Made by a program: the position numbers and the translations under genes. A stretch of DNA of 19,308 nucleotides from JAWOGN01 sp046496815 (GTDB lineage: Bacteria; Desulfobacterota; DSM-4660; Desulfatiglandales; Desulfatiglandaceae), in the NCBI GenBank assembly GCA_046496815.1, contig JAWOGN010000309.1:1-19308 (forward strand), given 5' to 3'. This document shows, piece by piece, positions 15,953 through 19,308 of this stretch (position 1 is the stretch's first letter; each line of letters begins with the position of its first letter). The notes under the pieces were generated by a model. That model worked only from the letters and a program-made list of their open reading frames with translations, made no database searches and had not been told where the DNA came from.

Positions 15953-17386
15953 ATGCCCACGAAAGTTACGGTTTTGGGGGCAGGGCCCGGCGGCTATGTG
16001 AGCGCAATACGCGCGGCTCAGCTGGGGGCTGATGTCACGATCATTGAGCAGGACAATGTCGGTGGAACTTGTCTGAACTGGGGGTGTGTGCCGTCCAAGG
16101 TCATGAAAACCACCGCTGAACTGTTGAAGCAATTTCGTGCGGCGAAAGCCTTCGGTCTCACGGTGACGGGGAATGTTCACCCGGATATGAATACGCTGAT
16201 GGCCAGAAAAGAAAGGGTCATTCAACACCAGGCAAAAGGCATACTCAAGCTCTTGCATCACCATAAAATCCGTTACCTGCAAGGGCACGGCTACATTCGA
16301 AAAGCCAATATGGCGGCCGCAGATCTTTCCGACGGCCGAACGATCGAAGTGCCTTGGGACAAGCTCATACTGGCCCTCGGTTCACAGCCGCTCGGCATTC
16401 CCTCAATTCCATTTGACGGCAAGATTGTGATTTCCAGCAACGAGGCGCTTTATCTGAGAGAAGTTCCGGAATCCCTATTAATTGTGGGGGGAGGGGTCAT
16501 TGGGTGTGAGTTTGCCTTTATCTTTGCATCACTGGGGTCTCACGTAACCCTGGTGGAGGCCTTACCCCGCCTCCTGCCGCTTCCATCCGTTGATCCGACA
16601 TGTTCAAAGACGCTTCAAAGAGAGATGAGGAAACACAAGATACGGTTCTTCGTGAATCAAACACTCCGGAAAGCCGAACGGAATGGAAACAGATGTTTTG
16701 TGACCATTGGACCTTCCGCGGTTGCTGAGAACTCGAAAGCGCGAGATCCGAGCCTCATTCGGATGGAGGTGGAGAAGGTTCTCGTGTGTATCGGTCGCAA
16801 GCCGAACACGGCCGGCCTCGGTCTGAGCGAACTTGGCGTCGAAACGGACGGCAGCGGATGGATTATCGCCAATCAACGGATGGAGACCAACGTTCCCGGC
16901 GTCTATGCCATTGGAGACGTCCTGGGTCCTTCCAAGATAATGCTTGCCCACGTGGCTTCTTCGGAAGGGTCGATCGCGGCGGAAAATGTAATGGGAAAAC
17001 GCCTTACCATGAACTACGACGGGGTTCCAAGTGCCATTTTTACGATGCCGGAAGTCGCGGCAGTCGGCCTGACCGAGATCCAGGCAAAGAAACAGGGAAT
17101 GAACATACGATCAGACAGCGTCCTTTTTCGCAACTTGGGAAAAGCTCAGATCACCGGCGAGATCGAAGGCCAGGCGATGATCATATCCGATGTAAAGACA
17201 GGAGCAATTCTGGGAGTTCAAATCATCGGCCCCCATGCGACCGACCTCATTGCAGAGGCTGTATTGGCAGTGCGGACAGGGCTTTCAGTCACAGAACTGG
17301 CTGAAACCATCCATGCGCACCCGACCCTTGCCGAAATACTGATGGAGGTTTCCTACAAAGCCGCCGACAGACCGTTACACGGCTGA
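15953..17386 (+). CDS. lpdA: dihydrolipoamide dehydrogenase (L protein)
   Basis: This FAD enzyme reoxidises dihydrolipoyl-GcvH and passes electrons to NAD. The ATG at 15953 lies nine bases after GGAGGA, giving 477 residues. The FAD Rossmann motif is GAGPGGYVSA (9-18), and the redox disulfide is Cys40/Cys45 in GGTCLNWGCVPSK. The NAD-binding motif is GGGVIGCEFAFIFASLG, the second FAD motif is GVYAIGDVLG, and the catalytic His/Glu pair is in HAHPTLAEI. It is divergent from the regulator and heads a plus-strand arm with an aminotransferase and gcvT, so it is most likely the dedicated glycine-cleavage L protein. A role in 2-oxoacid dehydrogenases elsewhere cannot be excluded. Confidence 0.96.
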   Translation: MPTKVTVLGAGPGGYVSAIRAAQLGADVTIIEQDNVGGTCLNWGCVPSKVMKTTAELLKQFRAAKAFGLTVTGNVHPDMNTLMARKERVIQHQAKGILKLLHHHKIRYLQGHGYIRKANMAAADLSDGRTIEVPWDKLILALGSQPLGIPSIPFDGKIVISSNEALYLREVPESLLIVGGGVIGCEFAFIFASLGSHVTLVEALPRLLPLPSVDPTCSKTLQREMRKHKIRFFVNQTLRKAERNGNRCFVTIGPSAVAENSKARDPSLIRMEVEKVLVCIGRKPNTAGLGLSELGVETDGSGWIIANQRMETNVPGVYAIGDVLGPSKIMLAHVASSEGSIAAENVMGKRLTMNYDGVPSAIFTMPEVAAVGLTEIQAKKQGMNIRSDSVLFRNLGKAQITGEIEGQAMIISDVKTGAILGVQIIGPHATDLIAEAVLAVRTGLSVTELAETIHAHPTLAEILMEVSYKAADRPLHG

Positions 17387-17650
17387 CGTCTTGGACGGAT
17401 TTAAATAGATATCTCAAAATGTCTTTTTTCTTTGAGGATTTCTTTAAAAATAAAGAAAAATATTGACAAAACCATCAGTTTTCATGAAAAGTGAGTCGAC
17501 CACCCAGAAAAATGCGGCATGCTCATGTTAAAACGCTTTCGATGGTAACCGGGGGGTTTCGGGCAAGGAACTTGAGACTGGAAACGAAAGCGGATTTACC
17601 CCGAAAACATGACCCGATGGTTGTGCGGTCGGGTAAAGAGAGGAGGAAGG
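17387..17650 (+). other. lpdA-aminotransferase spacer with candidate promoter
   Basis: This 264-base gap contains an AT-rich palindrome, TTTCTTTA-AAAA-TAAAGAAA, shortly after lpdA. It is weak as a terminator because the stem lacks GC. TTGACA at 17463-17468 is a perfect -35 but has no good -10 at 16-18 bases. The remainder (17500-17640) is GC-rich and shows no recognised riboswitch or gene. AGGAGG at 17641-17646 is the ribosome site of the next gene. Confidence 0.35.
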
Positions 17651-18847
17651 ATGATGAGAATCGCAGAAAGAATCGCACGGTTGGGAACGGAAACGGCCTT
17701 TGCCGTCTCAGCCGAGGCGGCCGATTTCGCCGCCGAAGGACACAAGGTGTATCCTTTCCACCTGGGTGACATGAATATCATCACACCGGGCAACGTCATC
17801 GAAGCGGCCGTGAAAGCCATGAAGGACGGCAAAACCGGCTACTGCCCCAATGCGGGTATCCCCCAGTTGCGAGAAGCCTTGGCGAGGGATGTCGGCGCTT
17901 CCCGCGGCCTCAATTACACCCTGGACAACGTCGCCATCCAGCCCGGGGGCAAACCCACCATCAACAAGTTTTTCCTGGCGTTAATGAATCCCGGGGATGA
18001 GGTGCTCTATCCGAACCCGGGATATCCCATCTACGAGTCTCAAATCGAGTTCCACGGCGGCAAGGCTATCCCCTATGGCTATACCGAGGGCAAAGACAAT
18101 TTCGAATTGGACATGGATGGGATCGAAAAACAAATCACGCCGCGCACAAAACTGTTGGTATTGAATGACTTGCAGAATCCCACCGGCGCGGAATGCTCGC
18201 CGGCTGAATTTGAAAAACTGGCGGAGTTGGTGGCCCGACACGACCTCTATGTTCTTTGCGATGAGGCATATTTCGACATTCGTTATGCGGGAAGGAGTTC
18301 TTCATTTGCCTCGCTTCCGGGTATGGCGGAACGGTGCGTCATTCTCTACACATTCTCCAAGAAATTCGCGATGACCGGCTGGCGTCTCGGCGCGTCGATC
18401 GGACCCAAGGAAATCATCGACGTCATCACCAAACTGAATGTCAATGACGAGTCCTGCTCGAACCATTTTATTCAGTACGCGGCACTGGAAGGCTTGACCG
18501 GGGATCAAGCAGGACCTGCAAGCATCCTGAAAACTTTGAAGGGGCGGCGGGACACGGCGGTGGATATTCTCAACTCTATTGAGGGTGTGCGGTGTTTCAA
18601 ACCCGATGCAACCTTTTACCTTTACCCGAATATTACCCAGGCAATGACCCAAAAGGGGCTTACGAATTACGATGCCTTTCGCAAAGCCGTGCTGCAGGAA
18701 ACCGGGGTCTCGGTATGCACGCGGCTGCATTTTGGTCGAGCGTTGCCGGGCGAGAAGAATTGCTACATACGTCTTGCCTATTCAGGAATCAATATGTCGG
18801 ACATTCAAGAGGGGCTGGGTAAACTGAAGGTTTTCCTGGAGTCATAA
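17651..18847 (+). CDS. class I/II aminotransferase (PLP-dependent)
   Basis: The product has 398 residues in the fold-type I aspartate aminotransferase superfamily. The PLP lysine is Lys237 in TFSKKFAMTGWRLG. Other family features are YCPNAGIPQLREALA, the VAIQPGGKPTINKFF loop, NPGYPIYES, an NPTG motif (LQNPTGAE), CDEAYFDI, and the substrate-carboxylate Arg in CYIRLAYSG. The start at 17651 is four bases after AGGAGG; the neighbouring ATG at 17654 is seven bases away and may be preferred, shortening the protein by one residue. The substrate is not readable. Aspartate, alanine or another amino donor are all possible; proximity to ald and gcv genes suggests an alanine/glyoxylate- or glycine-linked reaction as a guess only. 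Confidence 0.92.
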   Translation: MMRIAERIARLGTETAFAVSAEAADFAAEGHKVYPFHLGDMNIITPGNVIEAAVKAMKDGKTGYCPNAGIPQLREALARDVGASRGLNYTLDNVAIQPGGKPTINKFFLALMNPGDEVLYPNPGYPIYESQIEFHGGKAIPYGYTEGKDNFELDMDGIEKQITPRTKLLVLNDLQNPTGAECSPAEFEKLAELVARHDLYVLCDEAYFDIRYAGRSSSFASLPGMAERCVILYTFSKKFAMTGWRLGASIGPKEIIDVITKLNVNDESCSNHFIQYAALEGLTGDQAGPASILKTLKGRRDTAVDILNSIEGVRCFKPDATFYLYPNITQAMTQKGLTNYDAFRKAVLQETGVSVCTRLHFGRALPGEKNCYIRLAYSGINMSDIQEGLGKLKVFLES

Positions 18848-18981
18848 AAAATTTTACCCAAAAAACTCCCGAATCCTGCGCTTTCGCCGAAACGGCGGCC
18901 TTCAGGTGACGACAAGGACTTTGAAACCGAAGATGAACGGCGGCGTGAGTTCAATTGTGAGGAAGAAAAAAGGAGCTAACG

Positions 18982-19182
18982 ATGAATGAACTTCATCGAA
19001 CCGTTTTTTGCGACCGGCACAGGGCACTGGGGGCGGCCATGGTGGAATTTGCCGGCTGGGAGATGCCCATTCAGTATCCGTCCGGAATCGTCGAAGAGCA
19101 TTTGGCCACGCGCAAGGAAGCAGGTTTTCACGCAAGATCCCGATACTTGGAGGGATGTGATCTGCAGCGTCTTGGCGAGTAA
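18982..19182 (+). pseudogene. gcvT: gcvT (aminomethyltransferase) 5' fragment, broken at ~19126
   Basis: The first 48 codons are clearly GcvT: LHRTVFCDRHRALGAAMVEF, AGWEMPIQYPSGIVEEHLAT, then RKEAG. AAGGAG lies six bases before the ATG at 18982. Normal T proteins are about 360 residues and continue after the KxAG motif with a (L)FDVSHMG segment. Here the codon at 19126 begins an unrelated stretch (FHARSRYLEGC...) that stops at 19182. The sequence after about 19126 reads on the opposite strand as a methyltransferase gene. T protein transfers the methylene group to tetrahydrofolate, so loss would disable the otherwise complete glycine cleavage system unless another copy exists. The break may be a genome rearrangement or an assembly join. 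Confidence 0.85.
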
Positions 19183-19308
19183 ATCCGTCATCAGCTCGTG
19201 AGCGAGCCACAAAAAGGCCGTAAGTCAAAGTTTGGGAATACAGATCAGCAAATTCCTCGGGCTCCAAACGGGCGATAAGATAGGTTTGAAATGCTTCGTA
19301 GAACCCAT
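19127..19308 (-). pseudogene. fragment of type ISP/IIG-like DNA methyltransferase
   Basis: On the minus strand the frame enters from beyond the window edge. It reads GFYEAFQTYLIARLEPEEF, then ADLYSQTLTYGLFVARSRAD, then the short stretch around ADHIPPSIGILR. This matches the helical region before the catalytic domain of large adenine-specific methyltransferases in type ISP/IIG restriction-modification proteins, which carry a similar FADLYAQTxTYGLFxAR pattern. Homology ends near 19127, after which the frame runs on antisense through gcvT and stops at 18902. The gene is therefore cut in its 5' half. The family call is from memory of the pattern and is moderately confident; restriction specificity is unknown. 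Confidence 0.6.

Noticed and set aside
18885..18897. CGCCG-AAA-CGGCG hairpin as terminator of the aminotransferase gene
   Set aside because: Short stem with no T-run after it; gcvT begins 134 bases after the stop on the same strand and is probably cotranscribed.
18902..19267. A single minus-strand protein fusing methyltransferase sequence with the antisense of gcvT
   Set aside because: Homology stops at about 19127. The rest is the complement of gcvT and its upstream spacer, so the frame is open by chance.
1..19308. CRISPR array, tRNA or rRNA genes, phage genes
   Set aside because: No regularly spaced repeats, no recognisable tRNA or rRNA sequence and no phage structural or integrase genes were seen on either strand.

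Overview
The window looks like a piece of an anaerobic, selenoprotein-making bacterium, most likely a Desulfobacterota (Deltaproteobacteria) lineage. This is inferred from a peroxiredoxin gene with an in-frame TGA at its catalytic position, a two-subunit glycine decarboxylase (gcvPA/gcvPB), strong AGGAGG ribosome sites and mid-50s GC by eye. No phylogenetic marker is present, so the taxonomy is tentative.

Layout. (1) 1-1716, peroxide defence: the 3' part of a Fur/PerR-family regulator, a spacer of about 430 bases, then a selenocysteine peroxiredoxin (763-1485) with a SECIS-like hairpin just after its TGA. A non-coding MITE-like element (1499-1647, CTAG flanks) lies between the peroxiredoxin stop and a strong terminator. 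(2) 2114-7217: a complete branched-chain/amphipathic amino-acid ABC transporter, livK-livH-livM-livG-livF, followed by a small two-CBS-domain protein. (3) 7823-15768, all on the minus strand and read right to left: an Lrp/AsnC regulator, gcvH, gcvPA, gcvPB, lipB, lipA, then alanine dehydrogenase (ald) and alanine racemase (alr). (4) 15953-19182, plus strand and divergent from the regulator: dihydrolipoamide dehydrogenase, a class I aminotransferase and the first ~48 codons of gcvT. (5) From about 19126 to the end the sequence switches abruptly to an inverted fragment of a type ISP/IIG-like DNA methyltransferase gene, so gcvT is broken at that junction.

How the genes work together. The P, H and L proteins of the glycine cleavage system are complete. 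Octanoyl transfer (LipB) and sulfur insertion (LipA), which make the lipoyl arm of GcvH, lie in the same transcription unit. T protein starts on the divergent arm but is cut off. Ald, Alr and the aminotransferase connect alanine, pyruvate, D-alanine and amino-group exchange, and the Liv transporter would bring in amino acids. The locus therefore reads as an amino-acid use and one-carbon island, probably controlled by the Lrp-type regulator between the two divergent arms.

The strongest unusual item is the peroxiredoxin. Selenocysteine replaces the peroxidatic cysteine, the usual C-terminal resolving cysteine is alanine, and two well-formed start sites would give proteins differing by 36 residues. 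The second item is the chimeric junction at the right end.
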